Source of the DNA: Zoogloea sp.
Lineage (GTDB): Bacteria; Pseudomonadota; Gammaproteobacteria; Burkholderiales; Rhodocyclaceae
Assembly: GCA_016703645.1 (NCBI GenBank)
Contig: JADJBR010000007.1
Coordinates: forward strand, 372,001-436,000
Length of the DNA stretch: 64,000 bases
Direction: 5' to 3'
Shown: positions 7,794-16,520 of the stretch, piece by piece
Numbering within the stretch: the first letter of the stretch is position 1
How the letters are laid out: every line of letters starts with the position of its first letter
Notes under the pieces: generated by a model
The model's input: only the letters and a program-made list of their open reading frames with translations
Told to the model about the DNA's origin: nothing
Database searches by the model: none
Translations under genes and position numbers: made by a program

Positions 7794-9926
7794 GTGAACA
7801 AAAGGTTGATCTGGGCTCTGGTGGCAACCGCTTTTGCCGCACCTGCCGCCTCGCTGGAGGCGCCTGCCCCCGCCCGTCTTGCACCGACCGTTGAACATGC
7901 CCAGACGGCTTACCTGAGCGCTCAGCTACTGGGACGTTACCACTACAAAACCCAGCCCCTTGATGACGCCATGTCGGAGAAGATCTTCGAACGCTATCTC
8001 AAGGCGCTCGACCCGGAGCGGCTGTTCTTCACCCAGGCCGACATCGACAGCTTTTCGGATGCCCGCACGCGCCTTGATGACGCGATCCAGCGGGGTAATC
8101 TGGCCATCCCGTTTGCCATTTTCCAGCGTTACGAGCAACGCACGGTCGAACGGCTGACCCATGCCCGCGAGGTTCTGAAGCAGGGTTTCGAGTTCGACAC
8201 CCGGGAAAGCTACCCCTATCTGCGCGAGAAGGCGCCCTGGCCGAAGGACGATGCCGAGGTACGCGACCTGTGGCGCAAGCGCGTGAAGAACGACTGGCTG
8301 CGTCTCAAGCTGGCCGGCAAGGACGACAAGCTCATCCGCGAAACCCTTGAAAAGCGCTACGACAACTATCTGGCCCGGTCTGCACGCAACAAGAGCGATG
8401 ACGTGTTCCAGATATTCATGAACGCGTATGCCATGTCCATCGAACCCCATACCAACTATCTGGGGCGCAGCGCATCCGACGATTTCGATATCTCCATGCG
8501 TCTCTCCCTGGTGGGGATCGGCGCTGTGCTGCAGGAGCGCGACGAGTACATCACCATCAGGGAATTGGTGCCGGGCGGCCCGGCGGCCAAGTCGGGCAAA
8601 CTCGCCGTGGGCGACCGCATCGTGGGTGTCGGTCAGGCCGAAGGGGCGGTTGCCGATGTGGTTGGTGCGCGTGTGGATGAGGTCGTCAAACTGATCCGTG
8701 GTACCAAGGACACCCGCGTCGTGCTCGACATCCTGCCCGCTGAGGCCGGCCCCGATGGCAAGCACAAACAGGTGCCCCTGATACGGGACAAGATCAAGCT
8801 CGAAGAGCAGGCGGCGCGAAAGTCGGTGATCCGGATTGGTGAAGGCCCTGCCCTGCGCAAGATCGGTGTGATCACCCTCCCCGCCTTTTACGAGGATTTC
8901 GAAGGCCGGCGCCGTGGTGACAAGGATTTCCGCAGTGCCAGCCGGGATGTGGTGCGGTTGATCGACGAGTTGAAGAAGGACAAGGTTGACGGCCTGTTGG
9001 TGGATTTGCGCAACAACGGTGGCGGCTCCCTGCGGGAGGCGGTTGAACTCACCGGACTGTTCATCGACAAGGGGCCGGTGGTTCAGCAACGCCGTCCCGA
9101 CGGCCGCATTGGCGTGGAGAGCGATGAGAACCCCGGTGTAGCCTGGGCCGGTCCGATGGCGGTGCTGATCAACCGGGGCTCTGCTTCGGCTTCCGAGATC
9201 TTCGCGGCGGCGCTTCAGGACTATGGCCGTGCCCCGATACTCGGCGAGCAGAGCTTTGGCAAGGGTACGGTGCAGACCCTTATCAACCTCGATGACGTGG
9301 CCAAGAACGACAAGCCCAAGTTTGGTGATCTGAAGATGACCGTGGCCCAGTTTTTCCGGGTCAATGGGGGGACCACGCAGCTCAAAGGCGTGATGCCCGA
9401 TATCCGCTTCCCGTCCATCGCCGACCCCGATGCCCAGGGTGAATCCAGCTATGACAATGCCCTGCCCTGGACCCAGATTGACGCCGCCAGCTTTCGGCCG
9501 GTCGGCACCTTGAAAGAGGTCGTGCCGGCCCTGCAGAGCCGGCATCAGGCGCGCATCGCAAAGGACAAGAGCTTTCAGGCTTTGCTCGACGACGTCGCCG
9601 AGGTCAAACGGCTGCGTGAAACCCGCACCATCTCCCTCAACGAGGCTGAACGGCGCAAGGAAAAGGAGGTGCGTGAGGCACGCCTGAAGGCCAGGGAGAA
9701 GATTGATGGCAAGGACAAGCTGGCCGCAGCCCTGCGCGACGACGGACTGCAGACGGGAGAGCGCAGCCTCGCCGCCGATCTTGCCGCGGAAAAAGCCCGT
9801 AAGGATGTGAAGGATGTTCTTCTGGATGAGGCGGCCCGCATCGTGGCCGATGAGGCCGAAATCATCAATGCGCGTCCGCAGCTAGCCCAAAAGTCGGGCC
9901 TGCAGCCTGCGGAAACGCTTCGCTGA
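7794..9926 (+). CDS. prc: Carboxy-terminal (tail-specific) protease Prc
   Basis: A 710-residue periplasmic serine protease of family S41. A signal sequence lies at residues 1-20. The N-terminal Prc domain is followed by a PDZ domain (about 235-320, SLVGIGAVL and GPAAKSGKLAVGDRIVGV) and the S41 catalytic core. The Ser-Lys dyad is readable: Ser465 in NRGSASASE and Lys490 in EQSFGKGTVQ, 25 residues apart as in E. coli Prc (Ser430, Lys455). The C-terminal domain is lysine-rich and helical. In the known family the enzyme trims penicillin-binding protein 3 and peptidoglycan hydrolases and degrades ssrA-like tails. The GTG start follows GGAG. Confidence 0.95.
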   Translation: MNKRLIWALVATAFAAPAASLEAPAPARLAPTVEHAQTAYLSAQLLGRYHYKTQPLDDAMSEKIFERYLKALDPERLFFTQADIDSFSDARTRLDDAIQRGNLAIPFAIFQRYEQRTVERLTHAREVLKQGFEFDTRESYPYLREKAPWPKDDAEVRDLWRKRVKNDWLRLKLAGKDDKLIRETLEKRYDNYLARSARNKSDDVFQIFMNAYAMSIEPHTNYLGRSASDDFDISMRLSLVGIGAVLQERDEYITIRELVPGGPAAKSGKLAVGDRIVGVGQAEGAVADVVGARVDEVVKLIRGTKDTRVVLDILPAEAGPDGKHKQVPLIRDKIKLEEQAARKSVIRIGEGPALRKIGVITLPAFYEDFEGRRRGDKDFRSASRDVVRLIDELKKDKVDGLLVDLRNNGGGSLREAVELTGLFIDKGPVVQQRRPDGRIGVESDENPGVAWAGPMAVLINRGSASASEIFAAALQDYGRAPILGEQSFGKGTVQTLINLDDVAKNDKPKFGDLKMTVAQFFRVNGGTTQLKGVMPDIRFPSIADPDAQGESSYDNALPWTQIDAASFRPVGTLKEVVPALQSRHQARIAKDKSFQALLDDVAEVKRLRETRTISLNEAERRKEKEVREARLKAREKIDGKDKLAAALRDDGLQTGERSLAADLAAEKARKDVKDVLLDEAARIVADEAEIINARPQLAQKSGLQPAETLR

Positions 9927-10382
9927 TCAGGACACTCGTCCGGGCGGCAGCTTGGTAGGCTGGCTGTTGCGTTTGACAGTCGGCCTGCCATTGAGCAGAC
10001 CGAGGTGGCGCGTGACCCCTTGCAAGGTTGTCGGAACAAGCTCGTGGATCACGGTCCACACCTGATCACGCCATTCTCGCGCCGATCCGCCTACGACCAG
10101 GCGCAAGCCCTCCCACGCAGCCCAAGGTACGTCGGGCATGTCGGCCTTGTCCGCCTCGGGCAAGGCCATCACGCTTTCGCGCATCACCTCCAGGGAGGCC
10201 ATTATTTCTTCCCGCAGTGCCGGCAGGGCAAGCACGGTGTCCCTGTCGTGGCCAGCAACACATCGACCGATGGCTTCCGCGGCATCCTGGAGATTGCCCA
10301 GGAGGGCACAGCGCAAAACGCCAGCACAGCTACGTTGGCGCAGTGTCGATGCAGATGCCGGATCAAGAACAGGGGTGGACAT
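9927..10382 (-). CDS. Hypothetical protein, 151 aa
   Basis: I do not recognise this gene. The reading frame extends upstream to 10544, but that part covers a likely promoter region, and the most natural start is the ATG at 10382 (MSTPVLDPAS). The product is mostly helical and acidic to neutral, with no signal peptide and no membrane segment; the C terminus is basic (RPTVKRNSQPTKLPPGR). It converges on prc, the two stop codons being adjacent. Codon use resembles the neighbours. A ribosome-binding site is weak, so the start is uncertain. Confidence 0.5.
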   Translation of the reverse strand: MSTPVLDPASASTLRQRSCAGVLRCALLGNLQDAAEAIGRCVAGHDRDTVLALPALREEIMASLEVMRESVMALPEADKADMPDVPWAAWEGLRLVVGGSAREWRDQVWTVIHELVPTTLQGVTRHLGLLNGRPTVKRNSQPTKLPPGRVS

Positions 10383-10536
10383 GAGGGGTAATTCCGGTGA
10401 TGAGCCCGTCAAACTAGGGCAATCCCGGGACGAAACAGTCTCGTCACGGGGTGCGAATTCTAACGTTACCGTATGACAGAACCAAGTCGGTCCTGTAAGC
10501 CCATGTGACAATAACCACGGACGTGGCACTTCCCCC

Positions 10537-10601
10537 TGAAACACAAATGGCGACCCGGGAGGATCGCCATTTGTGTTTCATGCCCGGTGAGGCACCGGGC
10601 A
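10537..10601. terminator. Double hairpin downstream of hupB
   Basis: Two perfect hairpins sit back to back: a 17-bp stem with arms at 10537-10553 and 10564-10580 and a 10-base loop, then a 9-bp stem TGCCCGGTG-AGG-CACCGGGCA at 10581-10601. They lie between the hupB stop and the convergent or upstream side of the hypothetical gene. On the plus strand the second hairpin is followed by TTT. They probably end hupB transcription; the unusual stem length also allows an mRNA-stabilising role. Confidence 0.6.
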
Positions 10602-10619
10602 TTTCCCGTCGAGCGGGAT

Positions 10620-10895
10620 TCAGCTATTCACCGCATCCTTCAGCTTGGAGCCAGCGGAGAACTTGGGCTGTTTGGATGCCGCGATCTGGATCTCGGCACC
10701 CGTCTGCGGGTTGCGACCGACGCGGGCGGCACGTTCGCCAACGGCGAAAGTGCCGAAACCAACGAGAGTCACGCTTTCGCCCTTGGCCAGGGCTTCGGTG
10801 ATGATCTCCATCACGCCGTCAACGGCACGGCCGGCATCGGCCTTGGTCAAACCACTCTTGCCTGCCAGCGCATCGATCAGTTCAGTCTTGTTCAT
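10620..10895 (-). CDS. hupB: DNA-binding protein HU
   Basis: A 91-residue HU-family nucleoid protein that bends DNA as a dimer. It starts [11 protein letters not shown] and contains the DNA-binding arm with VGRNPQTG and the helix-turn motif [15 protein letters not shown]. The length is exactly typical. The Pro in the arm (RNPQTG), which intercalates into DNA, is present. It is monocistronic, with a strong double hairpin after its stop. The symbol hupB is the usual betaproteobacterial name; hupA would be an equally good label from sequence alone. Confidence 0.95.
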   Translation of the reverse strand: MNKTELIDALAGKSGLTKADAGRAVDGVMEIITEALAKGESVTLVGFGTFAVGERAARVGRNPQTGAEIQIAASKQPKFSAGSKLKDAVNS

Positions 10896-11075
10896 AGCTC
10901 GTAATTGATAGGTGATAAAAATGGGTGGATACAGGAGCTGAGGCAGGTGACGCTTTGCGCCTCAAGCGCGCTACAACACCCGCGGGCATTAGCTTACCCT
11001 GCTCTTTTCCGCCTGTGGCGCGAATCTCAAGGTTTTCCGGGCATTTCGGGCGAGTTGCAGAACAAAAGGCATAAA

Positions 11076-12452
11076 TCAGCCGTCCGCAAGCTCCCGTATG
11101 CGCGCCAGAGCCTCCTCGATGCGTTCCACGGGAATCACCCGCATTCCGGAAATTTCCTGCTTTGGCGCATTGGCACGGGGCACCAGCGCAAGGCTGAATC
11201 CCAGTTTGGCCGATTCCTTCAGGCGCTCCTGACCGCGCGGCGCAGGGCGTATTTCGCCAGCCAGGCCGACCTCTCCGAAGACCACCAGCTCCCGTGGCAG
11301 GGGGCGGTTGGTGAGAGACGAAACGATCGCCAGCAGAACAGCGAGATCAGCAGCGGGTTCGGCAATCTTCACCCCCCCGACAGCGTTCACGAACACGTCC
11401 TGATCGAAGCACACGACACCCGCGTGGCGATGCAGGACGGCCAGCAGCATGGCCAGCCGGTTCTGCTCCAGGCCAACTGAAAGACGACGGGGGCTGGGGC
11501 TATGGGCGCTGTCCACCAGGGCCTGGATCTCCACGAGCAGCGGACGGGTGCCCTCCTGGGTGACCAGGACGCACGAGCCGGCCACCTGCTGACCGTGCTG
11601 GGACAGGAAAATCGCCGAGGGATTGGAGACGCCTTTCAACCCCTTCTCGGTCATGGCGAAAACGCCCAGTTCATTGACTGCGCCGAAGCGGTTCTTGAAC
11701 GCCCGGACAAGGCGGAAGCTGGAGTGGGTATCACCCTCGAAGTACAGTACCGTATCGACGATGTGCTCCAGCACCCGCGGCCCGGCCAGGGCACCGTCCT
11801 TGGTCACATGGCCCACCATAACCAGCGTGGTCCCGCTCTGCTTGGCGAAGCGGGTGAGTTGGGCGGCACATTCGCGCACCTGGGCCACCGAACCCGGAGC
11901 CGAGCCCAGCGTTTCGGAATAGACCGTCTGGATCGAGTCGATCACCGCCACGTCGGGCTTGACTGCCCGAAGGGTCGAAAGAATGCGCTCAAGATTGATC
12001 TCCGGCAGAAGCTGCAGGTTTCGCGCATCCAGCTGCAGGCGCCCTGCCCTCAGCGCCACTTGCTCTGCAGATTCTTCGCCACTCACATACAAGGCCTGAA
12101 GGTGGCCCGAGAGGAGTGACAGCGCCTGCAGCAGCAAGGTCGACTTCCCGATGCCGGGGTCTCCCCCTATCAGTACGACTCCCCCCGGAACCAAACCGCC
12201 GCCCAGCACCCGGTCAAACTCGGCAATGCCGGTGGGCACGCGGGGAGATTCCCGTGGACTGATCTCTGCGAGGGTCTGCAGGCGCCCGGTCTCGCCTGCC
12301 AGGGCGCTGAATCGCTTGGCCACCGGCGCTTCCGGCTCGACTACCGATTCAACGAGGGTGTTCCAGGCTTTGCAATGGGGGCACTGGCCCTGCCAGCGGG
12401 GCGATCTGCCACCGCATTCGGAGCACACGTGCTCCGTCCTCGCCTTGGCCAT
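11076..12452 (-). CDS. radA: DNA repair protein RadA
   Basis: A 458-residue RadA (Sms), a RecA-like helicase that drives branch migration in recombination. In order: the C4 zinc finger (Cys10, 13, 24, 27), the Walker A GGDPGIGKST (about 96-105), the RadA-specific KNRFG motif in the middle, and the C-terminal Lon-protease-like domain (about 290-458). The length is standard. It is the last gene of lysR-alr-radA on the minus strand, six bases after alr. This pairing of alr and radA, with divergent lplT, is common in betaproteobacteria. Confidence 0.96.
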   Translation of the reverse strand: MAKARTEHVCSECGGRSPRWQGQCPHCKAWNTLVESVVEPEAPVAKRFSALAGETGRLQTLAEISPRESPRVPTGIAEFDRVLGGGLVPGGVVLIGGDPGIGKSTLLLQALSLLSGHLQALYVSGEESAEQVALRAGRLQLDARNLQLLPEINLERILSTLRAVKPDVAVIDSIQTVYSETLGSAPGSVAQVRECAAQLTRFAKQSGTTLVMVGHVTKDGALAGPRVLEHIVDTVLYFEGDTHSSFRLVRAFKNRFGAVNELGVFAMTEKGLKGVSNPSAIFLSQHGQQVAGSCVLVTQEGTRPLLVEIQALVDSAHSPSPRRLSVGLEQNRLAMLLAVLHRHAGVVCFDQDVFVNAVGGVKIAEPAADLAVLLAIVSSLTNRPLPRELVVFGEVGLAGEIRPAPRGQERLKESAKLGFSLALVPRANAPKQEISGMRVIPVERIEEALARIRELADG

Positions 12453-12458
12453 ATCGCC

Positions 12459-13538
12459 TTAGCCCCCCAGCACGCTGACCGGCACCCGGGCCGCCAGAGC
12501 GCAAAACAACTCGTAGCTGATGGTGCCTGCCGCCGTTGCCACCTCATCGGCGGCCAGACCGCGCCCCCACAGGGTGACGGGCGAGCCGACGCCCGCTTCC
12601 TCCAGGTGGGTCAAATCGCAGGCCAGCATGTCCATCGAGACCCTTCCGAGGGTCAGGGTCCGGCGCCCACCGACCAGAATGGGGGTGCCTGTCGGTGCAT
12701 GGCGGGGATAACCATCCGCATACCCGCAGGCGACGACGCCGATACGCATCGGGCCGGGGGCCTCGAAAGTGCCGCCATAACCGACACGCTCACCAGCGGC
12801 GAGAACCTGGACGGCGATGATCTCGCTGCTCAGGGTCATCACCGGTTTCAGGCCGAGATCTTCCGCGCTGGACAAGTCTGGCATGGGCGAGCCGCCATAG
12901 AGCATGATGCCTGGCCGGACAAGATCCCCGGTGGCCTCGGGAAAGCGCAGCAGCGCCGCCGAATTGGCAAGGCTCAGAGGAAGTCCGAGACCGCTGGTGA
13001 GCGTCCTGAAGCGCGCCATTTGGGTAGTGATGCCCACCTCGTCATCGGCGCGAGCGAAGTGTGTCATCAAGGTGATCTGACGTACGCAGGTGAGTGCACG
13101 CAGGCGCGCCAACGCGGCGCCGAAAGTGGCACCGGAAAAACCGAGGCGATTCATGCCCGAGTTGATCTTCAGCATCACGTCGATTGGCGTTGCCAGCCCG
13201 GCCTGCTCCAGCATGGTGAGCTGGCCCTCGTTGTGGATGGTCGGGGTGAGCCCAAGCTCGACGACCGTGGCCAGATCGGCGGGTTCGAAGAAGCCCTCCA
13301 GCAAGGCGATGGGCTGGTCCAGCCCCGCTTCACGCAAGGCCCGGGCTTCGGCCAGGTCAAGCAGGGCAAAGCCGTCGGCGACCGGACCCAGGGCGCGAAT
13401 GGCCTGGGTGAGCCCGTGTCCATAGGCGTTGGCCTTGACCACCGCAAAGGCCCGGGCCTGCCCGGCCCGGCTGCGGGCGACGAGGTAGTTGTGACGCAAA
13501 GCCTCCAGATCAATGGAGGCACGAATCGGACGAGGCAT
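12459..13538 (-). CDS. alr: Alanine racemase
   Basis: A PLP-dependent alanine racemase of about 359 residues, making D-alanine for peptidoglycan. The PLP lysine lies in AVVKANAYGHG (Lys35), and the second catalytic residue, Tyr, in ERVGYGGTF. The substrate-loop MDMLACDLT region and the C-terminal domain are intact. The ATG at 13538 (MPRPIRASIDL) matches the family N terminus; a GTG at 13562 lies inside lysR and would add eight residues. It follows the lysR stop by four bases, so coupling is likely. Confidence 0.94.
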   Translation of the reverse strand: MPRPIRASIDLEALRHNYLVARSRAGQARAFAVVKANAYGHGLTQAIRALGPVADGFALLDLAEARALREAGLDQPIALLEGFFEPADLATVVELGLTPTIHNEGQLTMLEQAGLATPIDVMLKINSGMNRLGFSGATFGAALARLRALTCVRQITLMTHFARADDEVGITTQMARFRTLTSGLGLPLSLANSAALLRFPEATGDLVRPGIMLYGGSPMPDLSSAEDLGLKPVMTLSSEIIAVQVLAAGERVGYGGTFEAPGPMRIGVVACGYADGYPRHAPTGTPILVGGRRTLTLGRVSMDMLACDLTHLEEAGVGSPVTLWGRGLAADEVATAAGTISYELFCALAARVPVSVLGG

Positions 13539-13542
13539 GGCT

Positions 13543-14457
13543 TCAGGCTTTTTCAGTGGCACCCATACGGCCGATTTCCTCCGTGACGAAATCGGCGAAG
13601 GTATTGACCAGGCGAGAGCGGAATTTGTCTTTCAGAAGAATGACCTCAAGGGGTGTATAGAGGCGCGGCGACAAGGGAACGCCCACCAATCGACCTGCCT
13701 CGACCGCCCTGCGGATGGCCGCAGCCGAGGCGATCGCAACGCCGAAGCCCTGGGCCGCCAGGTGCTTGACGGCGGAAAGGCTGCCCAGCTCGGCCGCCAC
13801 ATTGAGATCTTCGAAGGGGATGCCCGCAGCAGCAAAGAACTGATCGACCAGATCCCGGATCGCATTGCCGGGCTCCCGGTGCAGCAGCGGATAGGACACG
13901 AGTTGTTCGGCCCGCACGGAGCGGGCGCCGGCCAGGGGGTGATCGGGCGGGACGATCAACTGCAGTTCATCCCGCCCTGCGCTGCGGCGGTCGAGGGTAG
14001 GCTGCTCGGTGATGATCTCGATCAGTCCGACGTCCAGATTCCGGTCCATCACGCGGGTTTCAATGAGCTGGGAGTTCCCCACCGAAACCCGGGGGATCAC
14101 CCGGGGATAACGACGCTTGAACCCCTCAAGCAGTTGGGGCAGCCAATAGCTGGCAATGGTGGTGCTGGTTCCCAGGTGAAGGATGCCCGACAGCTCATCG
14201 GTAAGTTCCGACACCCGGGACTCGAGTTCCTCGCTGAGGCCCAGGATGCGTTCAGCGTAGGCCATGACCAGCTCGCCGGCCGAAGTCAGCGTGACCCGCC
14301 CGTGCCCCCGGTCAAACAGCCGGGTGTTGAACTGCTCTTCCAGTTGCTTGATCTGGAAGGTGACCGCGGGCTGGGTCATGAACAAGGCTTCGGCGGCCCG
14401 GGTGAAGGATCCGTGCCTCGCTACCGCGTGAAAAACCTGCAGACGTCGATCGGCCAT
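13543..14457 (-). CDS. LysR-type transcriptional regulator
   Basis: A 304-residue LysR regulator. The winged helix-turn-helix is at residues 1-60 (FHAVARHGSFTRAAEALFMTQPAV in parts), followed by the periplasmic-binding-protein-like effector domain (about 90-295). It resembles the CbbR/YeiE branch in the HTH and hinge, but the ligand cannot be told. It is the first gene of lysR-alr-radA on the minus strand and is divergent from lplT with a 125-base intergenic region, which may hold its binding site. Confidence 0.9.
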   Translation of the reverse strand: MADRRLQVFHAVARHGSFTRAAEALFMTQPAVTFQIKQLEEQFNTRLFDRGHGRVTLTSAGELVMAYAERILGLSEELESRVSELTDELSGILHLGTSTTIASYWLPQLLEGFKRRYPRVIPRVSVGNSQLIETRVMDRNLDVGLIEIITEQPTLDRRSAGRDELQLIVPPDHPLAGARSVRAEQLVSYPLLHREPGNAIRDLVDQFFAAAGIPFEDLNVAAELGSLSAVKHLAAQGFGVAIASAAAIRRAVEAGRLVGVPLSPRLYTPLEVILLKDKFRSRLVNTFADFVTEEIGRMGATEKA

Positions 14458-14582
14458 GGTTCATAAATCCGGTTTATGAGTACCCCATTGAATCACAACA
14501 TTGATCCGACCGCCAGAACCGACATGGCCTTCATGGTATAAAGCGCGGTCCGTCAAATTACCCGAGCTTCCATCTCTCTGCG

Positions 14583-15845
14583 ATGCCCTTCGGCTTCTAC
14601 ATGATCATGGCGGCGCAGTTCTTCTCTGCGCTGGCCGACAACGCCCTGTTGATCGCCTCCATCTATGTGCTGAGGGAGATGCAGGCCCCCCAGGAATACG
14701 AACCGCTATTGAAGCTGTTCTTCACGCTTTCCTATGTGTTGCTCGCGGCTTTTGTCGGCGCCTTTGCAGACTCCATGCCCAAGTGGCGGGTGATGCTGAT
14801 CAGCAATACCATCAAGATAGGTGGATGTTCCCTGATGTTCTTCGGTGTGCATCCGCTGATTGCCTACGCCATTGTCGGGCTGGGCGCGGCGGCCTACTCG
14901 CCGGCCAAGTATGGCATCCTTACCGAGTACCTTCCCCACCGCCTGCTGGTGGTGGCCAACGGCTGGATCGAGGGGCTCACGGTCGGTGCCATCATTCTCG
15001 GCACGCTGGTGGGTGGCATGCTCATCAAGCCTTCCTTCTCCCAGGCCCTGCTGGGCTTCGATTTTCCGCTGCTCGACACCGGTATCGACACGGTGCCCGA
15101 GATGGCCTTGTGCGTGATCAGCGTGCTCTACGTGATGGCAGCCCTGTTCAACCTCAAGGTGCCCGACACCGGGGTGGATCACAAAGCCCTCAAGAAGAAC
15201 CCGGTCTATCTGATTCACGACTTCACCCACTGCCTCAAACTCCTTTGGCGGGACAAGCTTGGCCAGATCTCCCTGGCCACCACCACCCTCTTCTGGGGGG
15301 CCGGCGCGACCCTGCAGTTCATCGTGATCAAGTGGGCCGAACAGGCCCTTCACCTGGATCTCTCCAAGGCTTCAATGTTGCAGGGCGTGGTGGCCGTGGG
15401 CGTGGCGGTCGGTGCAATTCTCGCGGCCCGCATGGTGTCCATGCGCTCGTCCGTCAAGGTGATCCCCCTCGGCATCGCCATGGGCGTGATCGTGAACGTG
15501 ATGATCTTTGTCACCGACATGAGTCTGGCCATGGCACTGATGGTGCTCATTGGTGGGCTGTCGGGGTTCTTTGTCGTACCCATGAACGCCTTGCTCCAGC
15601 ACCGCGGTCACATCCTGATGGGGGCGGGTCATTCCATCGCGGTGCAGAATTTCAATGAAAACCTCTCCATCCTGATCATGACCGGCCTATATGCCTTCCT
15701 GATCAGTTCCGGCGTATCAATCAATACGGTGGTGGTCGCCTTCGGCCTGTTTGTGGCGGGGACCATGTACATGGTCAAGCGCCGCCACGACGCAAATCAG
15801 AGGGAGTTCGATTCGGTCAGCGAACTCGAAGACGTCCGCCACTGA
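14583..15845 (+). CDS. lplT: Lysophospholipid transporter LplT
   Basis: A 420-residue major-facilitator protein that flips lysophospholipids across the inner membrane for re-acylation. The N terminus MPFGFYMIMAAQFFSALADNALL is the hallmark of LplT (quoted here in part by sense), with the conserved YSPAKYGIL segment near residue 105 and about 12 hydrophobic segments. No acyltransferase partner (aas) lies next to it. It is divergent from lysR-alr-radA, an arrangement seen in other betaproteobacteria. It converges on the response regulator gene with 18 bases between the stops. Confidence 0.92.
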   Translation: MPFGFYMIMAAQFFSALADNALLIASIYVLREMQAPQEYEPLLKLFFTLSYVLLAAFVGAFADSMPKWRVMLISNTIKIGGCSLMFFGVHPLIAYAIVGLGAAAYSPAKYGILTEYLPHRLLVVANGWIEGLTVGAIILGTLVGGMLIKPSFSQALLGFDFPLLDTGIDTVPEMALCVISVLYVMAALFNLKVPDTGVDHKALKKNPVYLIHDFTHCLKLLWRDKLGQISLATTTLFWGAGATLQFIVIKWAEQALHLDLSKASMLQGVVAVGVAVGAILAARMVSMRSSVKVIPLGIAMGVIVNVMIFVTDMSLAMALMVLIGGLSGFFVVPMNALLQHRGHILMGAGHSIAVQNFNENLSILIMTGLYAFLISSGVSINTVVVAFGLFVAGTMYMVKRRHDANQREFDSVSELEDVRH

Positions 15846-15863
15846 GGCGTGGCGCCGGGTTCC

Positions 15864-16520
15864 CTACTCGCTTCCGTCCAGCAGCTTGTGGGCTTCGGCG
15901 TGGCGATACATGTCGAGGGTGGTGGCCAAACCCGTTTTCTGCCGGATCCCGGTCTGGTAATTGGCCACCGTCTTGGCGCTGAGAAACAGGCGGGATGCAA
16001 TCTCATCCACTGAACGGCCAGTGGCGAGCAGGCGAAAGATCTCGAATTCACGGGGTGACAGGGTCAGATGTGCTGCCCTCCCACCCTCCCCCGCCAGGGC
16101 GTCGATGAGATCTGCCGACAGGGCCCGCTCCCCCCTGGCAACACGGCGCACGGCATCAATCAATGCGTCCGGTTCGGAGCTCTTGGTCAGGTAGCCGTCC
16201 GCACCCGCCCTCAAGGCCTGGGCGACCATGGCCGGATTGTCATGCATCGAGAAGATCAATACCTTCAACCCGCTCTGGCGGGCTTTGACACGGGCCAGGG
16301 TTTCCAGGCCCCCGCGTCCCGGCATGGAGAGGTCAAGCACCAGCACATCAGCCTCATTGCCTGAGAACCACTGGCAGGTCGAATCGCTGTCGCTGAAATC
16401 GGCCACCACTGCCATGTCTTCCTCAAGCTCGAGCAAGCGCCGGTAGCCGGTTCGAACGACCGCGTGATCATCGGCCAGAACAACCCGCAGACGTACCGGC
16501 ACAGCGTCAGATGCAATCAT
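15864..16520 (-). CDS. NarL/UhpA-family response regulator
   Basis: A 218-residue response regulator. The receiver domain (about 8-125) has the acidic pair in VLADDHAV and the phosphorylated Asp in VLVLDLSMPG; the LuxR-type HTH follows (about 145-205, LSPREFEIFRLLATGRSVDEIA and KTVANYQTGIRQK in parts). It overlaps the upstream sensor kinase by four bases (ATGA), so the two form one operon. The closest characterised relatives are UhpA-like. The nearby TonB-dependent receptor is a possible but unproven target. Confidence 0.92.
   Translation of the reverse strand: MIASDAVPVRLRVVLADDHAVVRTGYRRLLELEEDMAVVADFSDSDSTCQWFSGNEADVLVLDLSMPGRGGLETLARVKARQSGLKVLIFSMHDNPAMVAQALRAGADGYLTKSSEPDALIDAVRRVARGERALSADLIDALAGEGGRAAHLTLSPREFEIFRLLATGRSVDEIASRLFLSAKTVANYQTGIRQKTGLATTLDMYRHAEAHKLLDGSE

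Noticed and set aside
9927-10544. Longer form (205 codons) of the hypothetical gene next to prc
   Set aside because: The extra N-terminal part is low in coding character and reaches up to the hupB hairpin region; the ATG at 10382 is the more natural start.
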